DNA of 64,000 nt from Sedimentibacter acidaminivorans (GTDB taxonomy: Bacteria; Bacillota; Clostridia; Tissierellales; Sedimentibacteraceae). The stretch is from contig NZ_JAGGKS010000003.1 in the NCBI RefSeq assembly GCF_017873955.1, positions 186,001 through 250,000 of the forward strand. Reading direction: 5' to 3'. The notes under the pieces were generated by a model. The model was not told the DNA's origin. It was given only the letters and a program-made list of their open reading frames with translations, and ran no database searches. Position numbers and translations under genes: made by a program. Shown here in pieces: positions 27,007 through 35,858 of the stretch (within the stretch, counting starts at the first letter, position 1; every line of letters starts with the position of its first letter).

Positions 27007-28509
27007 TTATTTTTTTATTAATTTTTTTGCTCTATTTATTGATAAATTATTACTTCTCCATGATAAATCCATATTATTATATATTAAACTAATATTATCA
27101 AGATATGTATCAGCCTTATATTTTGTTAAAATATCAACACTATCACTATTTGAAAGCCTTATTATTTCAGGTACTGCATCAATTGATAAAGTCATTAGAT
27201 AGTTTACATCTATAGTTTCTGTCTGTCCATTAAAATACATATCAATATTTCTCCTCGCTATAATTCTATCAATTTGAATCACATTAAGAGATAAATAGTA
27301 AATGAGTCCTATCACTAAATATCCTATAAAAATATTAAAATTTGGTTTTAAAATGAACTTAAATGTCATTAAAAGCCCTGCCGATTCAAATATCAAAAAT
27401 AAATAAACCAAAACCCTCAATCTTGTATATCCATATTCATTATCATAAAGCATCATCCGATAAAATGATGATATTAGCATTACCAACGTTAAAAAACCTA
27501 AATACATCATAAATACTTTTGTAATTTGCGCCCATTTATATTTATTCACATAAATTTTATCTTGTAAAAAATATTCAGTAACTAATATCAATCCAATATT
27601 TAAAATACTTAAAAGTAGCAATTCAAAGAATCCTCGTCTTGCATAATCTGAATAATTTAATCCATATGGTAACTTTGCACCAGAGAATAAATATTTAAAT
27701 TGTATCACTATAAAAAGAGAATATACAATCAATATTGAAAATAATAGAATATTAAAGATTATTAAATCTCCATTAACTCTTTTTTCAATACCAAAGTCGT
27801 CAGCTAAATTTGTTTTATCAACTTTTTTTAGCAAAGAATTTTCATTAAACAAAGAATACAAAAGACCAAATAAATATAAACCAGCAAAAGCTCCATATAA
27901 CAATTTAATTATGTATTCAAAATTTAAATCATCAAATATCCAATTAAAAATTAAATTCATCTTATTAGAAAAAATCATATCTGCTGAAGAAAGCATAACG
28001 AGCAAAAACAAAACACATGGGATAGAAACAACAATTCCAATCAAAACACGTTTTATTATAATACGCTTATTTTCTTTTCCTTCTTTTAGCGAATACCATT
28101 TAATAGGAATTGAAAAATTCGTAAATGGTTCAAAAATTTTAAAAATTATTTTTATTACAAATATAAGGTTATCTTTTTTAAAATTTAACTTATCTCCTAT
28201 AACTAAAATCATAACACTATACAGAAATAAAATAACAAAAAAATTTGAAGTTCTCCACAATTCACTTCCGCTTATATATCTATTCAATGACAAAATAAAA
28301 ATTGGTACCATTACTAAAATGCCATATTTATTTTTCACTTCACTTCTATCCTTAATTACAAAATATATTGAAATAAATTGCAAAATAATAAATATAGGAA
28401 CACTTATTCCTGGCATTACTGGTAATAATAAATATATATAAGTAATTGCAGAAAACAATCCATATAATGAAAGCTTTATTTTTACTGATTTGTCTACTAT
28501 ATTATTCAT
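27007..28509 (-). CDS. DUF4173 family membrane protein
   Basis: A 500-residue membrane protein with about a dozen hydrophobic segments and a soluble C-terminal tail (residues 430-500). The arrangement and stretches such as YSLKEGKENKRIIIKRVLIG, LFGLLYSLFNE and NGDLIIFNILLFSILIVYSLFIV fit the DUF4153/DUF4173 group; its function is unknown. Its ATG overlaps the HTH gene by 8 bp, and both are downstream of the DUF2975 gene, so the three are one operon. This neighbourhood recurs in clostridia, to my knowledge, but no role is established. Confidence 0.75.
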   Translation of the reverse strand: MNNIVDKSVKIKLSLYGLFSAITYIYLLLPVMPGISVPIFIILQFISIYFVIKDRSEVKNKYGILVMVPIFILSLNRYISGSELWRTSNFFVILFLYSVMILVIGDKLNFKKDNLIFVIKIIFKIFEPFTNFSIPIKWYSLKEGKENKRIIIKRVLIGIVVSIPCVLFLLVMLSSADMIFSNKMNLIFNWIFDDLNFEYIIKLLYGAFAGLYLFGLLYSLFNENSLLKKVDKTNLADDFGIEKRVNGDLIIFNILLFSILIVYSLFIVIQFKYLFSGAKLPYGLNYSDYARRGFFELLLLSILNIGLILVTEYFLQDKIYVNKYKWAQITKVFMMYLGFLTLVMLISSFYRMMLYDNEYGYTRLRVLVYLFLIFESAGLLMTFKFILKPNFNIFIGYLVIGLIYYLSLNVIQIDRIIARRNIDMYFNGQTETIDVNYLMTLSIDAVPEIIRLSNSDSVDILTKYKADTYLDNISLIYNNMDLSWRSNNLSINRAKKLIKK

Positions 28510-28720
28510 TCTTTTCCTCCTTTACATATTCTATTATATCACCTGGTTGACAATCTAAAACTGAGCATATTTCTTCAAGGGTTGAAAATCTAATTGCTCT
28601 AGCCTTGTTATTTTTTAAAATAGAAAGATTAGCAGGTGTTATATTTACCTTTTCAGCTAATTCCATAAGCCCTATTTTTCTCTTTGCCATCATTACATCA
28701 AGCTGTATTACTATAGCCAT
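28502..28720 (-). CDS. Small Cro/CI-type helix-turn-helix regulator (YozG-like)
   Basis: A 72-residue DNA-binding protein that is almost entirely one XRE-type helix-turn-helix: MMAKRKIGLMELAEKVNITPANLSILKN is the first half, and FSTLEEICSVLDCQPGDIIEY the conserved tail. Such YozG-like proteins usually accompany DUF2975 proteins, as here (11-bp gap upstream). It may bind the 41-bp palindrome at the operon promoter; that is inference from position. Confidence 0.88.
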   Translation of the reverse strand: MAIVIQLDVMMAKRKIGLMELAEKVNITPANLSILKNNKARAIRFSTLEEICSVLDCQPGDIIEYVKEEKNE

Positions 28721-28731
28721 TTCAACACCTC

Positions 28732-29184
28732 CTATATAGTTAAATCATTTTCATCTTTATAGTTAATTGCCTGCTTAAATAAATCCTTGATAGTTAGACA
28801 AAACAAACTTGCAATAACAAACATAATAATTATTACTACCGTTGCTATGGTAAATGAAAAAAGGCATTTAATTAAATATATTATTGAAATAAAAGCACTT
28901 GCTAATGCAATTTTTCTAAGACTTTCAACATTTTTCAAGATAAATGGATTTCCTACTAAAAGAGTTTTAAATATAACTTTTAATTCCCATAAAATATATA
29001 CAGATGCACCTCCAGATAAAAGAAGAACAACAATCATAAAAGTAATATTTTCTTCTGCAAAATAAAAATATTTTATCAGCCAAGATGAAGAAAATGGGAC
29101 TAATACACAACATAATATACCTATATAAAAAAGTACATCTACACAAATTTTAGTAATATAATGAACAATACTTTTTTTATACAT
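28732..29184 (-). CDS. DUF2975 family membrane protein
   Basis: A 150-residue protein with four predicted membrane segments (residues about 14-32, 47-66, 92-110, 112-132) and a conserved middle NPFILKNVESLRKIALASAFI, the signature of DUF2975. It is the first gene of a three-gene operon with a YozG-like HTH protein and a DUF4173 protein. Function is unknown; the pairing suggests a membrane partner or antagonist of the HTH protein, which is inference. GGAGGTG precedes the ATG. Confidence 0.82.
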   Translation of the reverse strand: MYKKSIVHYITKICVDVLFYIGILCCVLVPFSSSWLIKYFYFAEENITFMIVVLLLSGGASVYILWELKVIFKTLLVGNPFILKNVESLRKIALASAFISIIYLIKCLFSFTIATVVIIIMFVIASLFCLTIKDLFKQAINYKDENDLTI

Positions 29185-29214
29185 CTTTACACCTCCAAAG
29201 TTTTTATATTTATT

Positions 29215-29242
29215 ATTATAACAGTTATTTTGTTCTTGTCAA
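29215..29242 (-). promoter_or_regulatory. Promoter of the DUF2975-HTH-DUF4173 operon
   Basis: Minus-strand TTGACA (29237-29242) and TATAAT (29215-29220) with a 16-bp spacer, 31 bp upstream of the start codon. The -35 hexamer overlaps one end of a 41-bp palindrome. Confidence 0.8.
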
Positions 29243-29278
29243 TAATTATTTATTGATAATCGATAAATAATTATTGAC
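29238..29278. repeat. 41-bp palindrome overlapping the -35 box
   Basis: GTCAATAATTATTTAT (29238-29253) and its exact complement (29263-29278) make a 16-bp perfect inverted repeat around a 9-base centre. The left arm covers five bases of the operon's -35 hexamer, so a protein bound here would block RNA polymerase. Confidence 0.85.
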
Positions 29279-29328
29279 TATCATTCTCGTTGAAATAGAA
29301 AATAATAGCATTATAAAACTAGACAACT

Positions 29329-29360
29329 AAAAAAAGGACTTGTGCATTATCACAAATCCT
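29329..29360 (-). terminator. Terminator of the NCS2 permease gene
   Basis: On the minus strand GGATTTGTG and CACAAGTCC form a 9-bp stem with one G-U pair and a 6-base loop, followed by seven T. It lies about 20 bp past the permease stop. Confidence 0.88.
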
Positions 29361-29379
29361 TCTTTAAAATTAAATATTA

Positions 29380-30735
29380 TTAATTATTTCCTACAGATAA
29401 CATAAGGTTTAAAAGTATTCCTATTATTGCAGCAGTTGCTATTGCTGGCAGTTGTATACCAAACATCGGAATCATTCCACCTTCATAACCGAAGCTTCCA
29501 CCAAGTCCAACTATTAATATAACTGCTATAACTGCAAGATTTTTAGAGCTAAACATATCAACTTTTCTGTCCATCATTATTGTAATTCCTTGAGCAGCAA
29601 TTACACCAAACAAATAAATTGAAAGACCACCTATAACTGCAGTTGGTATAGAATAAATAATGTTAATCAAAGGAGTAAAGCATGATATAATCATAGTTAT
29701 AACAGCTGCAAGCATAAGAACATATATTGAAAAGTTCTTAGAAATTGCCATGGCACTAATGTTTTCACCATAATTTGTTCCTGCAGGTCCACCAATTAAT
29801 CCTGATATAATATCACCCATACCATCTCCAATTAGATTTATACCTAATTTGCTTTCAATATCATACTTCTTATTTGAACCTTTCTTTTTAGCCAAATCAT
29901 TTACATAAATATCTAATTGATATATATGAGCTGTAGATTCAGGAATGGTTGCTATAGCAATTGGCATTATTGCGGCTATTGCAGTCCATGAAGGTTTAGG
30001 AAATGTAAAGGTTGGAAGATTTAATATACTTGCTGATTGTATTGTATTAAAATCTACAAACGGAATATTTGTTATAGACCCGATAATTAAAGCAGAAATA
30101 TATCCTGTTAAGAGTCCAAATAAAATTGGTAATTGGCTTAATTTACCTTTAAGATATACCGAATACAAAATCGTTGAAATAAGAGTTATAACAGAAATTA
30201 TCCATGCTAAACTTCCCGCAAATGAAGCATTTGCTTCGCTAACTGAAGCTGGGAAAGAAGACGCATTACCCATTGCATTTGCTGCAAGAGATAAACCAAT
30301 TATTATTGCAATACTTCCAGTTACTGTAGGTGGAAGAACCTTATCAATAGTATCCTTGCCGCTACGTTTAATAATAAATCCAGCTACAATTGAGACAAAT
30401 CCTGACATTACAATACCAAATTGAGCAATTGAAATTTTGTCGTTAAGTGAATAACCAGTAAATGCTTCTGCACCCATTATAGAAGCAATTGCTGCTATGT
30501 AAGAAAAACTAGAACCGTAATAAAGCGGAATTTTTCTACCTGTGATTAATATAAATCCAAGTGTTGCTAGTCCACTAGCAAATATTGTGGTAGAAACATG
30601 AAAACCTGTAATCAATGCAACTAAAACTGTTGCTGGAAACATTACTACAATTTGTTGTAATGCAAAGAAAAACAATTCAATAACTGGTGGACGTTCATCT
30701 GGCAAATATCCAAAAACCTCATTTTTTGATGACAT
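29380..30735 (-). CDS. NCS2 family uracil/xanthine permease
   Basis: A 451-residue nucleobase permease with about fourteen membrane helices. The N-terminus FGYLPDERPPVIELFFFALQ and the family segments LPPTVTGSIAIIIGLSLA, AIATIPESTAHI and GPAGTNYGENISAMAIS place it in the NCS2 (UraA/PbuX) family; the GTNYGEN signature favours uracil over xanthine, but the substrate is not proven. It has its own consensus promoter, an untranslated leader of about 180 bases with a hairpin and U-run, and a strong terminator, so it is a single-gene unit, probably controlled by attenuation. Confidence 0.9.
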   Translation of the reverse strand: MSSKNEVFGYLPDERPPVIELFFFALQQIVVMFPATVLVALITGFHVSTTIFASGLATLGFILITGRKIPLYYGSSFSYIAAIASIMGAEAFTGYSLNDKISIAQFGIVMSGFVSIVAGFIIKRSGKDTIDKVLPPTVTGSIAIIIGLSLAANAMGNASSFPASVSEANASFAGSLAWIISVITLISTILYSVYLKGKLSQLPILFGLLTGYISALIIGSITNIPFVDFNTIQSASILNLPTFTFPKPSWTAIAAIMPIAIATIPESTAHIYQLDIYVNDLAKKKGSNKKYDIESKLGINLIGDGMGDIISGLIGGPAGTNYGENISAMAISKNFSIYVLMLAAVITMIISCFTPLINIIYSIPTAVIGGLSIYLFGVIAAQGITIMMDRKVDMFSSKNLAVIAVILIVGLGGSFGYEGGMIPMFGIQLPAIATAAIIGILLNLMLSVGNN

Positions 30736-30805
30736 AAAACCCTCCTAAGATAATAAATAAAATAATTTCAAGCAAGTATAAAATATTAAAGTTACTTACT
30801 AACAT

Positions 30806-30895
30806 AAAAAAATAATCCTACCACCGACAGAATTATTATATACACATGTACAAATTAAATACACCAATATTATAAATCTTGTCAGCATCACGGTA
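30806..30895 (-). promoter_or_regulatory. Structured leader of the permease gene, possible attenuator
   Basis: On the minus strand UACC, then CUGACA, pair with UGUCGG and GGUA further on, joined by AAGAUU with AAUUCU, enclosing a large AU-rich domain. A run of seven U (30806-30812) follows directly. This is the shape of a transcription attenuator. I recognise no known purine, pyrimidine (PyrR) or other riboswitch consensus. Confidence 0.5.
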
Positions 30896-30920
30896 CCGAA
30901 CTTAAAGATTAATTTTTGAT

Positions 30921-30949
30921 ATTATACCACCTTATTTTTTAGTTGTCAA
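30921..30949 (-). promoter_or_regulatory. Perfect-consensus promoter of the permease gene
   Basis: Minus-strand TTGACA (30944-30949) and TATAAT (30921-30926) with a 17-bp spacer, about 185 bp upstream of the start codon, giving a long leader. Confidence 0.9.
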
Positions 30950-31008
30950 TGAAAAAAAATTCTAAATTTCTTCATTTAATTTTCATTTGCTATATTTTTA
31001 CATGCAAA

Positions 31009-31031
31009 AGACGAAGGCAATACCTCCGTCT
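31009..31031 (-). terminator. Terminator of the NSS symporter gene
   Basis: AGACGAAGG and CCTCCGTCT form a 9-bp stem with one mismatch and a 5-base loop, 48 bp past the symporter stop, with TCTTTTG following on the minus strand. Confidence 0.7.
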
Positions 31032-31079
31032 CTAATAATTAACTTATTATATGAAATGAATTAATATCGAGCTAATATG

Positions 31080-32504
31080 TTAAAGTTTTTTAGAGAATAT
31101 CGCTAAAACAACAATTATTCCAATTCCAAATAACATCAAACTAGTTTGTTCAATTGACCTAATTCCCATGATTGCAACTATTGCAATTGCAACAGGAATA
31201 ACATATTTAATTAAATTATACCATATTTCGAACAATCCAAATTTTATAGTTCCGCCATTTGTAAGCTCATCCTTAAGATCTTCCTTCTTCATGAACCATC
31301 CAACAAATATAGCTAATAACATACCACCAATAGCTAAGAATATTTTGTCTGTAAGAATATCAAAGAAATCAAAGAAACCTACTCCAAATAATTTCACTCC
31401 TGACATAAGTCCCATAGATAATGAAGATAATATACTAGTAAAAGTCATTATAGCTCCAGTAACTATTACTGCTTTTTTTCTTTCCATATTTTTTTGATCA
31501 ATTAAATATGCAACTACAACCTCTAACAATGATACCGATGAAGTTAAAGCTGCAACCATTAAAGCAATAAAGAATAATACAGAAAAAACAGCTCCTATAC
31601 CTCCCATTTCAGCAAATATAGATGGTACTACAACAAAAACCAGACCAGGACCAACTGCTGGCTCCATACCAAAAGCAAATAATGCAGGGAATATTGCAAC
31701 ACCAGCTAATATTGCTACACCAGTATCCATCATAGTTACCAATAATGCACTTTTTGTAAGATCTTCTTTTTTATCAAGGTAGCTTCCATAAGTTATCATA
31801 CAACCCATACCTAAGCTAAGCGAAAAGAACGCTTGCCCTAACGCAGCCAAAACAGTTTGACCATTTACAACATCAAATTTAGGTTTAAATAAAAACTCTA
31901 ATCCTGCTCCTGCTCCTGGCAATGTAATACTTCTAATTGATATTAATATTAATAATACAAATAGAGTTGGCATAAGAATTTTACCAGCTTTTTCAATTCC
32001 TCCACTAATACCTTTTGCAACAATGATTACATTTACTGCTAAAAATATAATCATCCAAAATATCGGTTGTATAGGATTAGAAATAAATGCTCCAAATACA
32101 TCTCCAATTGGTACAGCGCTACTAAGTAATCCCGAAAACGATTTTACAATATATGCAAATGCCCAACCACCAACTACAGGATAAAAACCCATAATAAAAA
32201 ACGCACTTATAACTCCTAAAACACCCGCAAAAGTCCATCTGTTATCAATTGTCTTATATGCTCCAACAGCAGCAAGACTTGTTCTTCTACCTACAGCAAA
32301 CTCTGCAATCATAACACTAAGACATATTACTAAAACACATACTAAATAAAGTACAATAAATGCGCCACCACCATTTTCTCCAGTCATATATGGGAATCTC
32401 CATATATTACCTAGGCCTACTGCTGAACCCGCTGCTGCCATGATAAAACCAAATCGAGAACCCCAATTCTCTCTTTTTCCATTTCCTGATTTATCCACAG
32501 GCAT
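31080..32504 (-). CDS. Sodium-dependent transporter, neurotransmitter:sodium symporter family
   Basis: A 474-residue LeuT-fold symporter that imports an amino acid or amine with Na+. GFIMAAAGSAVGLGNIWRFPY at the N-terminus forms the sodium and substrate sites, and NGGGAFIVLY, SLSLGMGCMITYGSYL and LTSSVSLLEV follow. About eleven or twelve membrane helices are visible. The substrate is not readable. AGGAGG lies two bases before ATG 32502-32504; GTG two codons later (32496-32498) is better spaced and may be the true start. It is a single-gene unit. Confidence 0.9.
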   Translation of the reverse strand: MPVDKSGNGKRENWGSRFGFIMAAAGSAVGLGNIWRFPYMTGENGGGAFIVLYLVCVLVICLSVMIAEFAVGRRTSLAAVGAYKTIDNRWTFAGVLGVISAFFIMGFYPVVGGWAFAYIVKSFSGLLSSAVPIGDVFGAFISNPIQPIFWMIIFLAVNVIIVAKGISGGIEKAGKILMPTLFVLLILISIRSITLPGAGAGLEFLFKPKFDVVNGQTVLAALGQAFFSLSLGMGCMITYGSYLDKKEDLTKSALLVTMMDTGVAILAGVAIFPALFAFGMEPAVGPGLVFVVVPSIFAEMGGIGAVFSVLFFIALMVAALTSSVSLLEVVVAYLIDQKNMERKKAVIVTGAIMTFTSILSSLSMGLMSGVKLFGVGFFDFFDILTDKIFLAIGGMLLAIFVGWFMKKEDLKDELTNGGTIKFGLFEIWYNLIKYVIPVAIAIVAIMGIRSIEQTSLMLFGIGIIVVLAIFSKKL

Positions 32505-32723
32505 ACCCTCCTTAAAATATTATTGTTTAAAAAAACAATTACATTTATAATAATATAAAAACGTTATCTTGTCTATAGCTAATTTGATATTATGTATATT
32601 TTTTTTAAAAAATATATTAGCTATCTTTAATTATATTCACAAAATATATGTTTATGAATATATGACAAGGTATACTTGCCTTAAAAAAACTACGATTAGC
32701 ATTTTTTTATAATTTAAACCGTA

Positions 32724-35700
32724 TTATACTACTAAACTTATACTACTTCCACTTACATCCTTTTTAACCACAAGTTTTTTATCTATTCTTTCTTTTAACT
32801 CTCCAACGTGTGAAATAATTCCAACAAGTCTATCTCCATTAGTTAATGCATTTAGAACATCTATAGCCTGGTCTAAAGATTCAGAATCTAAGGATCCAAA
32901 ACCTTCATCAACAAACATAGTATCAATTTGTATTCCACCTGCAAAACGCTGTATCATATCCGATAGACCCAAAGCCATGGATAGTGATGCTTTAAATGAC
33001 TCTCCACCAGACAATGTTTTTACGCTTCTACTTTTACCAGTGTAATTGTCAATTACATCTAATTCTAATCCCGTTTGACTTCTTAAATTGTTTGGTTCTT
33101 CTTTTCTAGTAAGTTCAAAACGACCATTAGTCATATATGAAAAATGTCTGTTTGCTTCTGTAATAATCTGGTTAAAATATGTTGCCTGCACATAATATTC
33201 AAATGCAATTTTCTGTTTTCCACTTAAATCTCCATTGGCTGTATTAGATAAATTTCTGTAGCAAAGATACTCTACTTCAATTTCGTTCATTTCTTTTTGT
33301 TTTGATTTTATATCATTACTTACTTTTTTATTACTTCTTAATCTACTAAATATATTATTATATTTTTTATCTGAGTTTTCCCTTTGTTCTTCCAATTCTT
33401 TTTTTTGTTTTAAATAATCTACAATGTTCACATACACGGTATCCTTAGTTTCTGATTTTAAATTTGAAATATCCATTTTAATTTTATTAACTTCATTAAT
33501 ATAATTTTCAATATCATTTTTAAGAGAAATAATTTTATCTTCAGCTATTAGCATACTTTTATAATGCTCTATATCATTAAATCCTCTAGACTTTAAAGCA
33601 ATAATTAACTTATCATTAACTAGATCCATTTCAGCTTTTGAAGTAATTAATCTGTTATAAAGATCCATAATAACTGCTTTCGATTTTTCTATTTCTCCAT
33701 TACATTCATTATATGACTTTTCTGAATTTTCTAGAGAAGCTTTTAACCTATTTAGCTCTATCGTTTTGTTTTTAACATATCTTTCGGCTTCTTCTCTTTT
33801 TTCAAACTTAATTTTACCTTTTATTGTCTCAAGTTTTGACATAATACTGCTTTGCTTAACTTTTAAATCTCCCACTTCATTTTCAAGTGTCTCAATTACA
33901 TTTACACCATCATTTAATAATTTTTCAATTTCTGTTTTTTTCTTTTCACATTTATTTTTATATATTACTTTCTTTTCAATTTCAACAAATTTCTCCGTTG
34001 CCTTAGATAACATTACATTTGTTTTTAGAGTTTCATTGTATAAAAGCACTGGAATTTCATCAATTCCTACTGTTCCAAACAAGCTTTGTGAGGATTTTAT
34101 TATCGCTTCAATTATAGTATCCACTTTTACTTTAGCATTGCTTGAATCTTCGCTTAACTTATATGCTTTTTCTTTAGCAATTGATAATCCTTGTTTAGCT
34201 TTTTTCAATTCTTCTTCTGTAGGTGCTGCCAAGGTCACTTTAGCAGGTAATGGGTGTTCAATAGAACCACAAACAGGACAAGGGGCATTGTCTTTAAGTT
34301 TCATAGCTATAATTCCTGCTTGTTCATTTAAAAATGATTGTTCTAATTTTTCATATTCATCTGATTTTGCAATACTTATTTCTTGAGCCTTTAAAAATAG
34401 ACCTTGTGCATTCTTTAATACATTTTTACTTTTTTCAAGTTCAGAAAATAAATCTTTAAGTTGATTTAATTTTTCAAATAAATTAAATGCATCTTCTTTT
34501 TGTTTTTTAGTTTGTTCTGCTAAAATCTCTATATCCTTTAAATTATTCAACTCTTCTTGTAATTTATTTTGACTTACTACTAGATTTTTCTTTCTTTCCT
34601 TTTTTTCTATAAGTATACCAGATTTTTTAATTAATTCATCATTAGAAATATCAACTTGATTTTCTAAAAGTTCTAACTCTTTATAAACCCCTAATTCACT
34701 TTTTACAAAATTAATTTTATTACTAAGAGATAAATGTTCTGGTTCTTTTAGTTTTTCATTTTCATATAATTTGAATAGTTTTTCTAATTCAATAGTTTTC
34801 TGTTTTATAAATTCTTCATTTTTTGATATGCTAATACTTAAATCATTTACTTGTTTAGTTGCCTTTTCTAGTTCATCTGCTACAGGCTTTACATGATAAA
34901 GTGCATTTTCAGATGATGACAAATTTGCTTTTTTACTTTTATACACATCTTTCAATTTTTCAAGTTCTTCTAGCTTTTTATTTGAATTTGTTAATCTATC
35001 GATCCTTGAATTGTTTGCAGTTGCTATTGTAATTGCGGTACTTAATTTTGTTAGTTTTTCTTGAATTTGTTTGATAACTATTTTTTCATTTTCTGCTAAT
35101 TTTTCATCTTCAGTTATTAAGCTATCCAATAGTTCTTTAACTTTATTTATAGAATTAATATTATTTTCAGTTATTAATTCTTTTATTTCTAAATACAAAG
35201 GAGAATCATTTGGACAACTTATATCATTTATATATTGTAAAATACTTTTGCGCAAATCTTCATATTGAAATTTTAGCTTATTTGCTTTTGATTTTAATTC
35301 ATGTTGAAACATAAGATAAATATCCGTATTAAAAACTTTACGAAATATTTTACCTCTTTCATCAGTGCTTGATAAAAGTAATTTTAAAAAATCACCTTGA
35401 GCAATCATTGCTATTTGTGAAAACTGGTTTTTATCAATTCCAATGAGATTTTTAACTGCTTCATTAACATTATTATTACCCGTTATGACATTAGAATCAG
35501 GCAGTGTCAAAGTTGCATTTGCATTAACTAAAGTTTTTCCTTCACCTCTAGTTTTTAGTTTCATATATTTAGGTGTACGCTCTATTTTATATGTTTGGCC
35601 TTTATATAAAAATTCTAATTGAACATATGTTTTTATTTCAGCAAGAGCAAAATCACTTCTCAACATAATGCTTTCTCTGTTAGTCCCACTAGCTTCTCCA

Positions 35701-35858
35701 TACAAAGCAAAAGAAATTGCATCAAATATAGTAGTTTTACCAGCACCAGTATCTCCAGTTACGAGAAATAACCCACTACCACCAAATAAGGACATATCAA
35801 TTTCAATTTTATCAGCATAGGGACCAAATGCACACATAATAAGTTTTTCAGGTTTCAT
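32724..35858 (-). CDS. sbcC: Exonuclease subunit SbcC
   Basis: SbcC is the SMC-like ATPase of the SbcCD nuclease, which cuts hairpins and protein-blocked DNA ends. The 1044 residues have Walker A GDTGAGKTT near the N-terminus, two long coiled coils with a zinc hook CPVC near residue 525, and LSGGESFKASLSMALGLSD plus Walker B MFVDEGFGSLD at the C-terminus. The ATG overlaps the sbcD stop (TAATG). It is the second gene of the sbcDC operon. Confidence 0.95.
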   Translation of the reverse strand: MKPEKLIMCAFGPYADKIEIDMSLFGGSGLFLVTGDTGAGKTTIFDAISFALYGEASGTNRESIMLRSDFALAEIKTYVQLEFLYKGQTYKIERTPKYMKLKTRGEGKTLVNANATLTLPDSNVITGNNNVNEAVKNLIGIDKNQFSQIAMIAQGDFLKLLLSSTDERGKIFRKVFNTDIYLMFQHELKSKANKLKFQYEDLRKSILQYINDISCPNDSPLYLEIKELITENNINSINKVKELLDSLITEDEKLAENEKIVIKQIQEKLTKLSTAITIATANNSRIDRLTNSNKKLEELEKLKDVYKSKKANLSSSENALYHVKPVADELEKATKQVNDLSISISKNEEFIKQKTIELEKLFKLYENEKLKEPEHLSLSNKINFVKSELGVYKELELLENQVDISNDELIKKSGILIEKKERKKNLVVSQNKLQEELNNLKDIEILAEQTKKQKEDAFNLFEKLNQLKDLFSELEKSKNVLKNAQGLFLKAQEISIAKSDEYEKLEQSFLNEQAGIIAMKLKDNAPCPVCGSIEHPLPAKVTLAAPTEEELKKAKQGLSIAKEKAYKLSEDSSNAKVKVDTIIEAIIKSSQSLFGTVGIDEIPVLLYNETLKTNVMLSKATEKFVEIEKKVIYKNKCEKKKTEIEKLLNDGVNVIETLENEVGDLKVKQSSIMSKLETIKGKIKFEKREEAERYVKNKTIELNRLKASLENSEKSYNECNGEIEKSKAVIMDLYNRLITSKAEMDLVNDKLIIALKSRGFNDIEHYKSMLIAEDKIISLKNDIENYINEVNKIKMDISNLKSETKDTVYVNIVDYLKQKKELEEQRENSDKKYNNIFSRLRSNKKVSNDIKSKQKEMNEIEVEYLCYRNLSNTANGDLSGKQKIAFEYYVQATYFNQIITEANRHFSYMTNGRFELTRKEEPNNLRSQTGLELDVIDNYTGKSRSVKTLSGGESFKASLSMALGLSDMIQRFAGGIQIDTMFVDEGFGSLDSESLDQAIDVLNALTNGDRLVGIISHVGELKERIDKKLVVKKDVSGSSISLVV

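Noticed and set aside
30806-30914. PyrR-binding or purine riboswitch leader
   Set aside because: The characteristic loop sequences of either type are not seen; it is reported as an unidentified leader.
33766-34386. 206-residue open frame antisense to sbcC
   Set aside because: It is a hydrophobic shadow of the AT-rich coiled-coil coding sequence with no independent support.
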